Below, piece by piece: positions 9,104 through 17,485 of a DNA stretch of 64,000 nucleotides (position 1 is the first letter of the stretch; every line of letters starts with the position of its first letter). The DNA is from Gammaproteobacteria bacterium (GTDB lineage Bacteria > Pseudomonadota > Gammaproteobacteria > Pseudomonadales > Azotimanducaceae): the NCBI GenBank assembly GCA_009841615.1, contig VXLL01000004.1:176000-239999 (forward strand). Reading direction: 5' to 3'. The position numbers and the translations under genes are program-made. The notes below the pieces were generated by a model. That model worked only from the letters and a program-made list of their open reading frames with translations. It was not told the DNA's origin and did not search any database.

Positions 9104-9733
9104 ATGCCTAGAACGAAAAGTTCAAAATTGACTAAACGACAGCGTGAAGTTCTGATGATGATTCGTGACTGGACAACAGAGGCTGGTTTTCCCCCAACCA
9201 GACGAGACATTGCGGAACACTTTGATTTTAAGTCTCCTAATGCGTCGGAAGAACATCTAAAAGCTCTTGAAAGAAAAGGCGTGATCACGGTACTTCGAAA
9301 TACCTCGAGAGGAATAGTTCTATCACCCGAATTTCGGGACACCGGTGGACCAGCTGATATTCCTGTGATCGGCCGAGTCGCAGCGGGTAGTCCGGTGCTT
9401 GCGCAAGAACACATTGAAAGACATGTGAAAGTTCCTGAGACTCTTTTCCACCCGAAAGCCGACTACTTTCTAAAAGTGCAAGGCGACAGCATGATTAATG
9501 CTGGAATCTTGGATGGAGATTTGCTCGCTGTACATAAGACTACTGAAGTTCGAAATGGGCAAATTGTTGTTGCCCGCCTAGACAACGAAGTGACCGTAAA
9601 GCGTTTCGAGCGTCTTTCAGAAGGTGATATCGCGCTGATACCTGAAAATAAGAACTACGCTCCAATCAGAGTAGAGAACGATGCTAACTTTGCGATTGAA
9701 GGTATTAGCGTCGGTCTCGTACGCGAGCACTAG
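9104..9733 (+). CDS. lexA: SOS repressor LexA
   Basis: A 209-residue SOS repressor and self-cleaving peptidase. The N-terminal winged helix-turn-helix (LTKRQREVLMMIRDW, then FDFKSPNASEEHLKALERKG) is close to E. coli LexA, with an identical SPNA-EEHLKAL recognition region. The cleavage bond is Ala94-Gly95 in RVAAGSP. The catalytic serine is S129 in QGDSM and the lysine is K166 in VTVKRF. Its length, 209 against about 202, is normal. It is divergent from mscS and ends 4 bp before the end of topA on the other strand. No sulA lies next to it, unlike in Pseudomonas. The boxes at its own promoter and at the imu operon are its probable local targets. Confidence 0.97.
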   Translation: MPRTKSSKLTKRQREVLMMIRDWTTEAGFPPTRRDIAEHFDFKSPNASEEHLKALERKGVITVLRNTSRGIVLSPEFRDTGGPADIPVIGRVAAGSPVLAQEHIERHVKVPETLFHPKADYFLKVQGDSMINAGILDGDLLAVHKTTEVRNGQIVVARLDNEVTVKRFERLSEGDIALIPENKNYAPIRVENDANFAIEGISVGLVREH

Positions 9734-9737
9734 ACTC

Positions 9738-12374
9738 TCAATTACGTTTGGATTTGAGTCCCTTCGCTTGAGGAGGGGACTCGGCAGTCCAAATGCCATC
9801 TCGGTAGAGCGCACTCCACTTTTTTGCACCTTCTTCGGATCTAACGTAGTGCTGTTCTAAATTTCGAGAATATCTTACTAACGTAGGATTCCCTTCAGGG
9901 TCTTCAGTCGGTGCTTCTAAGAGATACTTGAATTTTGGATCTAATTCATTCGCATGAGGTAAGAGTTCCCTAACCAGCGGAGCTCGGGTTTGCCGATGCT
10001 TAGGAAACTTGCTCGCGGCTAAAAATAGTCCAGAAGCCCCGTCTCGCAGCACAAAGTGATCATCGATTCCATCGCAACGCAATTCTGGCATGTCTATAGG
10101 ATCGGCTTTAGGGGGGGCTACTTTACCACCTCGCATTAATTTTCTGGTGTTAGTGCACTTTTGATTTGTACAAGCGAAGTATTTACCGAAACGACCTTCT
10201 TTAAGCTGCATGTTCGACGCGCACTTATCGCATTCTACAATCGGTCCATCGTATCCTGCAATCTTGTAGGTCCCTACTTCGACTCTAAAGCCTTGGCAAT
10301 CCGGATTTGCACACACAAACAACTTTCGACTAGTATCAATCAGATATTCGTTCATCGGCGTTGTACAAGACTCGCATCTAGTTTTCTGCTTTAGTTCCCT
10401 CCCTTCTGTTTCTTCATCGTCTTGAACTTGCTTCTGTACGATGGGAGTTAAACTCAAAGTTTGCTCACACCTTTCAGCTTTAGGCAATGAATATCCACTA
10501 CAACCCAAAAATACTCCAGAACTCGCGGTACGAATCATTAACTCTCGTTGACACTCTGGACACTGAATATTTGATTCAATTGGTATGTTCTTCCGCATTC
10601 CTGTTTCAAAATCGGCGGCGCGAACAAACCGTTGTGCAAAGTCGTCGTAGTACCCATTGAGTACATCCCTCCACTGCTTTTCGCCCAAAGATATTCGGTC
10701 GAGTTCCTTCTCCATATTTGCAGTGAACTCGTACTCCATCAAATTTTGAAAGTTTTCCATTAAGCGATCAGTGACAATCTCACCAATTCGTTCCGCGTAA
10801 AACCTCTTGTTGCGAAGTGATACATAACCGCGCTCTTGAATAGTCGTGATAATGGGAACATAGGTACTTGGTCGACCGATGCCGCGTTTTTCCAGTTCTC
10901 TCACGAGACTGGCTTCAGTATAGCGGGCTGGTGGTTTCGTAAACCTCTGTTTTTTCTCCAATGAGTGTTGTATCAATTCTTCACCCACCTGAAACTCCGG
11001 TAATTCCTGGGTTTCATCACTTTTGGAAGTCGATGGATAAACACGGGTAAATCCGTCGAATACGACCACTCTGCCACGAATAACCAACTCAAACTCATCC
11101 GCTTGTACTCGTGCAGTGACGCTCAGGTACTCCGCTGGTTTCATTTGGCAGGCAACAAAACGTCGCCAAATCAGTTCATATAGTCGACGTTGATCATTGT
11201 CCTTGGCTTGAACTTCTTGCGGTGTGAGTCGTACATCGGTTGGTCTGATCGCTTCATGCGCCTCCTGCGCTGCGCGCGCCTTGGTTTGATATTTATTTGG
11301 AGTAGAGGGTGTGTACTGTTCTCCAAAACTAGAACGAACGTATGCTCGAGCATTGTCCACCGCTTCTGCTGACAGATTAGTCGAATCGGTTCGCATGTAG
11401 GAAATAAAACCAGCTTCATACAGATTCTGTGCTAAACTCATCGTTTTACGTACGTTGAAGCCGAGACGCGTGGATGCGGCTTGCTGAAGCGTGGAGGTTG
11501 TGAATGGAGGACTTGGACTTGCTTTGGTTGGTTTCTTCTCGAAACTATCCACAATGAAAATGGCTTTGCTTAGTTTGGAGACTAGTTTTTCAGCCTCTTC
11601 CTTCGTTTCTAATGAGCAATCGTTTCCGCGGTACTTGACTACCTGAAACTTATGGGTTGCTGACTTCACACCATCAACTGCTTGTTCCTGTGTAGCAGAC
11701 CGGCTCAAATTGGCGAATAATTCCCAGTATTCTCTGACATCAAAGGCTCGGATTTCACGTTCTCGATCAACGACAAGTCGTACCGCAACGGACTGCACTC
11801 GTCCGCCGGACAATCGATTCGCTACTTTAGCTATCAACAAAGGAGTCAGTTCAAAACCTACAACCCGGTCTAAAAATCGGCGAGCTTGTTGTGCTTTCAC
11901 TCGATCCATATTGACTTGATCTGGTGAGGCGAACGCAGTGGTGATTGCGTTCTTAGTGATTTCATTAAACACTACCCGACGAAAGCGAGCGGGGTCGCCA
12001 CCAAGCACTTCTTGCAGATGCCAAGCGATTGCTTCTCCTTCGCGATCCATATCGGTCGCGAGATATACTAGGTTGGAGTCCGCAGCAGCCTTTTGTAATT
12101 CGTTCACGACTTGACGTTTTCCGTCGACTGTTTCATAGTTTGCGTGCCAGTCGCGATAAGGATCAACACCGATAACTTCCACGAGTTTTCCGGCGGAATC
12201 GGTCTTACCTGCGTCAGCGACAATCTCGCGTAGTTGCTTGAGCGAGATGAATTGTCCTTTTTTGAGATCCCGGATGTGTCCTTTACTCGACTTGACAACA
12301 AAGTCTTTGCCAAGATATTTCTTTATCGTAGAAGCTTTATTAGGAGATTCGACGATTACTAATGATTTGCCCAT
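9738..12374 (-). CDS. topA: DNA topoisomerase I
   Basis: An 878-residue type IA topoisomerase that relaxes negative supercoils. The Toprim domain opens with KSLVIVESPNKASTIKKYLG and has the acidic DMDREGEAIAWHL motif. The nucleophile is Tyr326 in GFISYMRTDST. Three four-cysteine zinc-ribbon units follow the core: CPEC...C, CESC...CANPDC and CDKC...CTNQKC. A basic C-terminal tail comes last. Domain order and length match gammaproteobacterial TopA. A GGAGG ribosome site precedes the ATG. The stop lies 4 bp from the lexA stop, convergent, with no room for a separate terminator. Confidence 0.97.
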   Translation of the reverse strand: MGKSLVIVESPNKASTIKKYLGKDFVVKSSKGHIRDLKKGQFISLKQLREIVADAGKTDSAGKLVEVIGVDPYRDWHANYETVDGKRQVVNELQKAAADSNLVYLATDMDREGEAIAWHLQEVLGGDPARFRRVVFNEITKNAITTAFASPDQVNMDRVKAQQARRFLDRVVGFELTPLLIAKVANRLSGGRVQSVAVRLVVDREREIRAFDVREYWELFANLSRSATQEQAVDGVKSATHKFQVVKYRGNDCSLETKEEAEKLVSKLSKAIFIVDSFEKKPTKASPSPPFTTSTLQQAASTRLGFNVRKTMSLAQNLYEAGFISYMRTDSTNLSAEAVDNARAYVRSSFGEQYTPSTPNKYQTKARAAQEAHEAIRPTDVRLTPQEVQAKDNDQRRLYELIWRRFVACQMKPAEYLSVTARVQADEFELVIRGRVVVFDGFTRVYPSTSKSDETQELPEFQVGEELIQHSLEKKQRFTKPPARYTEASLVRELEKRGIGRPSTYVPIITTIQERGYVSLRNKRFYAERIGEIVTDRLMENFQNLMEYEFTANMEKELDRISLGEKQWRDVLNGYYDDFAQRFVRAADFETGMRKNIPIESNIQCPECQRELMIRTASSGVFLGCSGYSLPKAERCEQTLSLTPIVQKQVQDDEETEGRELKQKTRCESCTTPMNEYLIDTSRKLFVCANPDCQGFRVEVGTYKIAGYDGPIVECDKCASNMQLKEGRFGKYFACTNQKCTNTRKLMRGGKVAPPKADPIDMPELRCDGIDDHFVLRDGASGLFLAASKFPKHRQTRAPLVRELLPHANELDPKFKYLLEAPTEDPEGNPTLVRYSRNLEQHYVRSEEGAKKWSALYRDGIWTAESPPQAKGLKSKRN

Positions 12375-12485
12375 TTCCCTCCTTGGTGGTCAAATTTTGT
12401 AACCTATTTTCGTCCAAGAGTTTTCAACTAAAACACATCTAGTCAGATGCACAATACATCACAGACGGATGGCGCGGTCTTTTTT

Positions 12486-13091
12486 TCAATCATACTCGGA
12501 ATCGGTTTCAAGCAGCTTGTTGAATGTGTTTCTCTCCTCGGAGATTGAGGTGTTCAAACGTATCAGCGAGTCCAGTCCCTGCAACATCGCTTGAATGAAC
12601 TCATCATTGGTCGAAACAACTCTTTCGTAACCCAACCAACGAACTTCACTTCGCGTACACTCGATCGCTACGCATCGTTTGGGAAAGAGTGTTTTGATTC
12701 GATCTACCTCAAGCCAATAAGTTTCGGCTAAACCCTTGCAATCCTCTGTTGTCTCATGCAATTGCCAATTCACACCAGAAGATTCTCTCTGATCTAACGC
12801 ATAGGTAATCCATTCAGGTACCTCGGGGAAATCGTCTGGGTACGGTTTAGACCAGGCTACGCAACTTCGTTTGGGATCCAGTTTTTTCCCACTGGCCGTG
12901 ACTCGATCTGTCAACGACGCATTCACATCAGCGATGTGAACTAACGAAGTAGTAAGTCCAAACTTTCTCGCAGTCACTCGTAAGTGTCCAAGCTGACGCG
13001 TTCGACGGGACGGTAAAACACTTGCAACGCCACCGAACACAACAAGAAACACGATGGAAATTAGGATATACGCTATGAGTTGTTTATTCAT
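12486..13091 (-). CDS. Membrane-anchored protein of unknown function upstream of topA
   Basis: A 201-residue protein with one N-terminal membrane segment (about 5-25, LIAYILISIVFLVVFGGVASV) and a soluble remainder with five cysteines. It contains SCVAWSKPYP and EVRWLGYERVVS. No characterised family was recognised. Proteins of this size and layout occur beside topA in Pseudomonas-type genomes, so it is probably a conserved neighbour rather than an accessory gene. It lies upstream of topA on the same strand with a 111-bp gap and is divergent from the universal stress protein gene. Confidence 0.7.
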   Translation of the reverse strand: MNKQLIAYILISIVFLVVFGGVASVLPSRRTRQLGHLRVTARKFGLTTSLVHIADVNASLTDRVTASGKKLDPKRSCVAWSKPYPDDFPEVPEWITYALDQRESSGVNWQLHETTEDCKGLAETYWLEVDRIKTLFPKRCVAIECTRSEVRWLGYERVVSTNDEFIQAMLQGLDSLIRLNTSISEERNTFNKLLETDSEYD

Positions 13092-13159
13092 ACTTCAAGA
13101 TCGAACTAGTGCAGAAGCTCTTCAAAACTCTTGCCCCTGCAATCAAATATACTACTCAC

Positions 13160-13591
13160 ATGAATTGCTATTCTCGCATACTTCTGGCTGTCGACTTAAC
13201 TGATTCCTGCAAAGAGGTCGCACAGCAAGCGTCCTGTCTTGCGCAACAATGTGAAGGACAGTTACACATCGTACACGTTGTTGAACCCCAGAGTCTCGCT
13301 TACGGGGATGAAGTACCGATAGACCTAAGCTCATTTCACGATGCCATAAATGATCAAGCTGTTTCCTATCTTCGTGAATTTTCTAAGGAGTTCAACATTC
13401 CGGAAGAACGCCAGTATCTTGTATTTGGCGTGATTCACCACGAAATCCATCGAATCGCGAAAGAGCAAAACATGGATCTGATTGTCGTAGGTAGTCACGG
13501 TCGGCATGGGTTGGCGATTCTGTTCGGCTCTACTTTAAACGACGTGATCCAAGCGGCTCATTGTGATGTGTTAGCAGTACGAGTAACATGA
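13160..13591 (+). CDS. Universal stress protein, UspA family
   Basis: A 143-residue single-domain UspA protein. The ATG at 13160 gives the canonical opening (MNCYSRILLAVDLTDSC); an in-frame GTG at 13109 would add a non-conserved extension. The ATP-binding signature GSHGRHGLAILFGST lies near the C-terminus, and the preceding strand MDLIVVGSHG is typical. Such proteins are dimeric cytoplasmic factors linked to starvation and stress survival. No clear ribosome site was seen before either start. It is divergent from the topA-side membrane protein. Confidence 0.9.
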   Translation: MNCYSRILLAVDLTDSCKEVAQQASCLAQQCEGQLHIVHVVEPQSLAYGDEVPIDLSSFHDAINDQAVSYLREFSKEFNIPEERQYLVFGVIHHEIHRIAKEQNMDLIVVGSHGRHGLAILFGSTLNDVIQAAHCDVLAVRVT

Positions 13592-13686
13592 CCTGTCTCA
13601 CGTCTTTCCCGGCGCACTTAACATTGGTATTTCGCGTTTAATTTTCAGTATCATTTACACAAAATTCCCCTACCACGATATTAAAT

Positions 13687-15672
13687 TTGTTATACACGGA
13701 TGTAAAACATTGTTGCGGCCATTGCTTAATACGCGCCGTTCAAAGTCGTAAAAAAGAAAGACCGTTCTTGAGCTTCTTCATTTTTCGCATACTCGTATGC
13801 GTCGGCATATATTCGTGTCTGTTCCAATTTTCCTCTGTGTTTGCTTCAGACTTGGATGCACAAAGGGATCTCTACAAGCAGGCCAAGAGTGCGCTACAGG
13901 CGGGCCGTAGTACTGAATTTCAACAACTCAAGAACAAGTTAACCGACTATCCACTCTACCCCTACCTACTGTATAACGAAGCTCTAAAGCGTATGTCATC
14001 CTTGAGTCCCGACGACGCGATTAAATTAAGAACAGAACTAACAGGTTCAGTCTTACAGGACGAATTTTTTAGCCGTTGGCTGGACACTCAGGCACGTAGA
14101 AGGCGTTGGCAAATCTACGTCGACCACTTTGAACCTACCACAAACGCTGAAAGACAATGTACGTATTTACGGGCGTTGTTTCGTCTCGGTTATGAAGACA
14201 AAGCCTTGGCTGGAGTACCAGAACTATGGACTGTTGGTGTTTCGCAGCCTAAAGTTTGTGATCCCATCTTTGATGTCTGGATCAATAGAGGAAACCTGAC
14301 TACCGATATCGCGTGGAGTCGGTTACGACTAGCTGTACAAGAACGATCTACGATTCTTGCACGGTACCTATTAAGATTTTTTCCTAGAGCAGAACAACCC
14401 ACCGCTCGCCTCTTGTATGATGTTTATCGGAGACCGTCGAACGTCAGAAGCGTCAATCGATTTCCTGACAACGCACGCGGCCGGTATGCGTTTTCTTTCG
14501 GACTTCTCCGATATGCACGCGACGAAGCCAATAAAGCGCTAGCGTTGTGGCAAAAGCATAAGGACGAATTCCACTTTGACGAACAACTTGCGATTCGAAC
14601 CGAAAACGAACTAGCATTTTGGGCCGCGCGCGACGGTGTAGTACTCTCTGAAGTGAATTCAAAATACACCTACGAAACGATCGAACGCATCGCCGACTCC
14701 GCGATTGCGAAGAGAGAATGGAAAATCGCTTACCAGTGGTTAAACAGTGTCGACGAGACTGAAAGATACCGCTACAAATGGCGGTATTGGTTCGCAAAGA
14801 GTTTGCAAGAGACTGGCACTGAAGGGGCTCAGGAAATACTTGAGGAATTAGCTGGCGAAAGAACCTACTACGGCTTTCTCGCGGCCAGTGAAATCGATGT
14901 TCCTCTGAGCATTAATGCGAGAACCCCGAACGATCTTCAACAAGACGGTAACAAGTTTCTCCGCGATGTTCGAATCGCCCGCATTTTTGAACTGTACGAA
15001 TTAGGAGAAGAAGAAAACGCGAAAGAGGAATGGTCTTGGTTGCTTCCAAGACTAGAAGATGAAGAAGCCAAATACTGGATTCCTTATCAGATCGGTCAAA
15101 ATGGACACCCGAACCATGCCATACTAGCAGCGTTTCGCGCAGACGCTGTTGACTTAGTGGAAACTCGGTTCCCAGTCTTATACGTCGACGAATTCAAGAG
15201 ACATACTGAAAGAACTGGTATTGACCTAACTGTCTTGTTAGCTCTCGCGCGTCAAGAGAGTGCATTCAACCCCAAAGCAATTTCCCCTGTAGGCGCTAGA
15301 GGTTTGATGCAACTCATGCCAGCTACCGCTCGCCGAACAGCCCGCAACATAAGAGTACCGCAGCCGAGTTTGGTCGGACTACTCTACGCTCCAACAAACA
15401 TTCAAATTGGTACATACCACTTCAAGGAACTGCTCGATGAATTTGATGAACACAAAGTGTTAGCTTACGCCGCCTATAACGCCGGTTCTCACCGAGTCAA
15501 GCAATGGATTAAAGGTGCAAGTGGTATGGACACGATTGCGTGGATTGAGACGATTCCTTTTTATGAAACGCGTAATTACGTGAAAAATGTTCTTGCGTTT
15601 CAGCAAGTCTACGCCTTTCTGCTAGACACTCCAACACCGATTCTTGGTGCACACGAAAAGACGATTCCGTAA
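13687..15672 (+). CDS. slt: Soluble lytic murein transglycosylase
   Basis: A periplasmic enzyme of about 660 residues that cleaves the MurNAc-GlcNAc bond of peptidoglycan to give 1,6-anhydromuropeptides. The long N-terminal part forms the alpha-helical superhelical domain. The C-terminal lysozyme-like domain has ALARQESAFNPKAISPVGA with catalytic Glu524, then RGLMQLMPATA and AYNAGSHRVKQW. The frame has no ATG near the start. A TTG at 13687 or one at 13768 is possible; both leave a signal peptide (LVCVGIYSCLFQFSSVFAS). Upstream of 13768 is GAAAGA, a weak ribosome site. The tatD gene follows 49 bp later. Confidence 0.92.
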   Translation: MLYTDVKHCCGHCLIRAVQSRKKERPFLSFFIFRILVCVGIYSCLFQFSSVFASDLDAQRDLYKQAKSALQAGRSTEFQQLKNKLTDYPLYPYLLYNEALKRMSSLSPDDAIKLRTELTGSVLQDEFFSRWLDTQARRRRWQIYVDHFEPTTNAERQCTYLRALFRLGYEDKALAGVPELWTVGVSQPKVCDPIFDVWINRGNLTTDIAWSRLRLAVQERSTILARYLLRFFPRAEQPTARLLYDVYRRPSNVRSVNRFPDNARGRYAFSFGLLRYARDEANKALALWQKHKDEFHFDEQLAIRTENELAFWAARDGVVLSEVNSKYTYETIERIADSAIAKREWKIAYQWLNSVDETERYRYKWRYWFAKSLQETGTEGAQEILEELAGERTYYGFLAASEIDVPLSINARTPNDLQQDGNKFLRDVRIARIFELYELGEEENAKEEWSWLLPRLEDEEAKYWIPYQIGQNGHPNHAILAAFRADAVDLVETRFPVLYVDEFKRHTERTGIDLTVLLALARQESAFNPKAISPVGARGLMQLMPATARRTARNIRVPQPSLVGLLYAPTNIQIGTYHFKELLDEFDEHKVLAYAAYNAGSHRVKQWIKGASGMDTIAWIETIPFYETRNYVKNVLAFQQVYAFLLDTPTPILGAHEKTIP

Positions 15673-15721
15673 AAAACAGTGTACAAGTTGATTGTTCCAA
15701 CAACTATTCTTGGGGTTGCAT

Positions 15722-16501
15722 TTGATTGAAATCGGAGCAAATTTAACCGACAAAACATTTCGACACGACCTCGACGATGTGCTCGTCCGCGCAAAGCGTG
15801 CACGGGTGAATCATATTGTCGTTACCGGCACCGATCTTGAACATTCGCAACTTGCCGTGAAGCTGTGTGGTGAACACTCAGGCTACTTATCTTCTACAGC
15901 AGGAGTCCATCCACACAACGCAACGAGTTTTCAGACACAAACAATTCAACGGTTGACTCAAATAGCGGGTAATGAGTGTGTCGTGGCGATTGGTGAGACT
16001 GGTCTCGACTACTTTCGAAATTTTTCCCCGAGATTGAATCAAATATCCGCTTTCGAAACACAGCTACAACTAGCGTTGGAACTGAAACTACCTGTGTTCA
16101 TACATGATCGGGATTCGAACGGTGAGCTACTTGCTATTTTGAAAAATTTTCCCACATTGTCCGCAGTGGTCCATTGTTTCACAGGAAGTGCTTCACTCTT
16201 GCAAAACTATCTCGATTTAGGACTCTACATCGGAATTACAGGTTGGATTTGTGATGAAAGACGTGGTTTGGAACTGTATCAAAGCGTTAGCTTGATTCCA
16301 GATGATCGTCTGCTGATGGAGACTGATTCGCCATATCTATTACCGAGGACCATGAAACCAAGACCCCGCTCCAGACGTAACGAGCCAGCTTTTCTAAAAC
16401 ATGTTTGCGATGCTCTAGCATCAGCTCGCGGACAAACCGTCGAACACGTTCAGCAAATCACTCAAGCGAATGCGAAGACACTCTTTGGACTAGATCTCTG
16501 A
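15722..16501 (+). CDS. tatD: TatD, metal-dependent 3'-5' exonuclease
   Basis: A 259-residue TIM-barrel hydrolase very similar to E. coli TatD itself rather than its YcfH/YjjV paralogues. It opens IEIGANLTDKTF and carries STAGVHPH, AIGETGLDY, VFIHDRDS, VHCFTGS and the long ITGWICDERRGLELYQS block. ETDSPYL supplies late metal ligands. A TTG at 15722 is chosen because the protein then begins exactly where TatD proteins do and has the usual length; an upstream ATG-like frame start at 15692 would add ten unrelated residues. Family members degrade single-stranded DNA and help in oxidative-damage repair. The 3' end overlaps the opposite glutaredoxin-like gene by 44 bp. Confidence 0.93.
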   Translation: MIEIGANLTDKTFRHDLDDVLVRAKRARVNHIVVTGTDLEHSQLAVKLCGEHSGYLSSTAGVHPHNATSFQTQTIQRLTQIAGNECVVAIGETGLDYFRNFSPRLNQISAFETQLQLALELKLPVFIHDRDSNGELLAILKNFPTLSAVVHCFTGSASLLQNYLDLGLYIGITGWICDERRGLELYQSVSLIPDDRLLMETDSPYLLPRTMKPRPRSRRNEPAFLKHVCDALASARGQTVEHVQQITQANAKTLFGLDL

Positions 16502-16709
16502 TATCGCCCTCAGTAAAAGGCCAAGCTAAACGCTGGTCGGCTAGCTCCAATATTGGTATCGACTGACCAAACTGCTGCAGTAACGAATCATCTGCTGCAA
16601 TATCTACGGCTTCCAATACGAGCCCAGTGAGCTCGGGCATGCCAAGGATCATATCCAGCGCTTGATCACACAGAGAACACGCATCTGTTACATATATCAA
16701 GAGTCTCAT
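16458..16709 (-). CDS. Glutaredoxin-like family protein (DUF836 type)
   Basis: A small thioredoxin-fold protein of 83 residues. LLIYVTDACSLCDQAL contains a CxxC pair (C12, C15), and SIPILELADQRLAWPF provides the cis-proline and following strand. This layout matches the short glutaredoxin-like family (Pfam DUF836/Glrx-like) common in gammaproteobacteria. A role in dithiol redox chemistry is inferred only. It is convergent with tatD, overlapping its last 44 bp. Confidence 0.8.
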   Translation of the reverse strand: MRLLIYVTDACSLCDQALDMILGMPELTGLVLEAVDIAADDSLLQQFGQSIPILELADQRLAWPFTEGDIRDLVQRVSSHSLE

Positions 16710-16879
16710 TGCGTTCTATGATACGAGACACCCGACCTCGCCTGTTTTCCATCGATGCTTAGATAGTCGCGCTGTACATGTGTTTTCGACGAACAGTTCA
16801 TCTCATGCGGTGTAAATTACAATGCTTCTCTGACCACCAAACCAACCGTAATTCAGGATCGCAAGTCAAATGAATCAAA

Positions 16880-17485
16880 TTGAGGAAGATAGTTCTGGAA
16901 TTTCATGACGATCTTGGCGCTTTAAATCCTCATCTTGTGCCTGTAATTGAAGAAGCGAAAATTCATGGTGGTCGTATTTACCTTCGAGTTGTCGAACCAC
17001 GAGACCGACAAAAAATTGTTCGGTTAGCTCGATCTAGTAAAGCACTACATCATCCCTGGATAGAAACACCCACATCGAATTTCCTCTTCAATCAATATAT
17101 TGATCGCACCAGAGGCAACAACGCTACCGGCATGGTAGTTTGTTTCAAGCATAACGATGAAATTGTCGGAGTGATAAATCTCAACGAAATCGTGCTTGGC
17201 GCGTTTCGTAGTGCTCGCGTGTCCTACTACGTGAGTCAAGAACATCAGGGACGTGGATTGATGACGGAAGGTTTAGACCTGTTTACTACCGAAGCATTTA
17301 TTTCTCACGGACTGCATCGCATCGAAGCAGCGATTCAACCGCAAAATCTTCTATCCAAAAGACTCGTAAAACGTTGTGGATTTCACTATGAGGGTTTGGC
17401 TAAGGGGTATTTATTTATCGATGGTAAGTGGCGGGACCATGAACGATGGGCGCTCGTTCATGATCGCGAAACTGTAGGGGTGTGA
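16880..17485 (+). CDS. GNAT family N-acetyltransferase, RimJ/RimL type
   Basis: About 201 residues with the GNAT fold: RIYLRVVEPRDRQKIVRL opens the domain, and SYYVSQEHQGRGLMTEGLDL is the acetyl-CoA pyrophosphate loop (Q/RxxGxG type). HRIEAAIQPQNLLSKRLVKRCGF is the typical RimJ/RimL C-terminal signature. Such enzymes acetylate ribosomal protein N-termini or other amines; the substrate is unknown here. No in-frame ATG exists. TTG at 16880 is the furthest start and GTG at 16937 is possible. The stop overlaps the start of the S9 peptidase gene by 4 bp, so translation is probably coupled. Confidence 0.85.
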   Translation: MRKIVLEFHDDLGALNPHLVPVIEEAKIHGGRIYLRVVEPRDRQKIVRLARSSKALHHPWIETPTSNFLFNQYIDRTRGNNATGMVVCFKHNDEIVGVINLNEIVLGAFRSARVSYYVSQEHQGRGLMTEGLDLFTTEAFISHGLHRIEAAIQPQNLLSKRLVKRCGFHYEGLAKGYLFIDGKWRDHERWALVHDRETVGV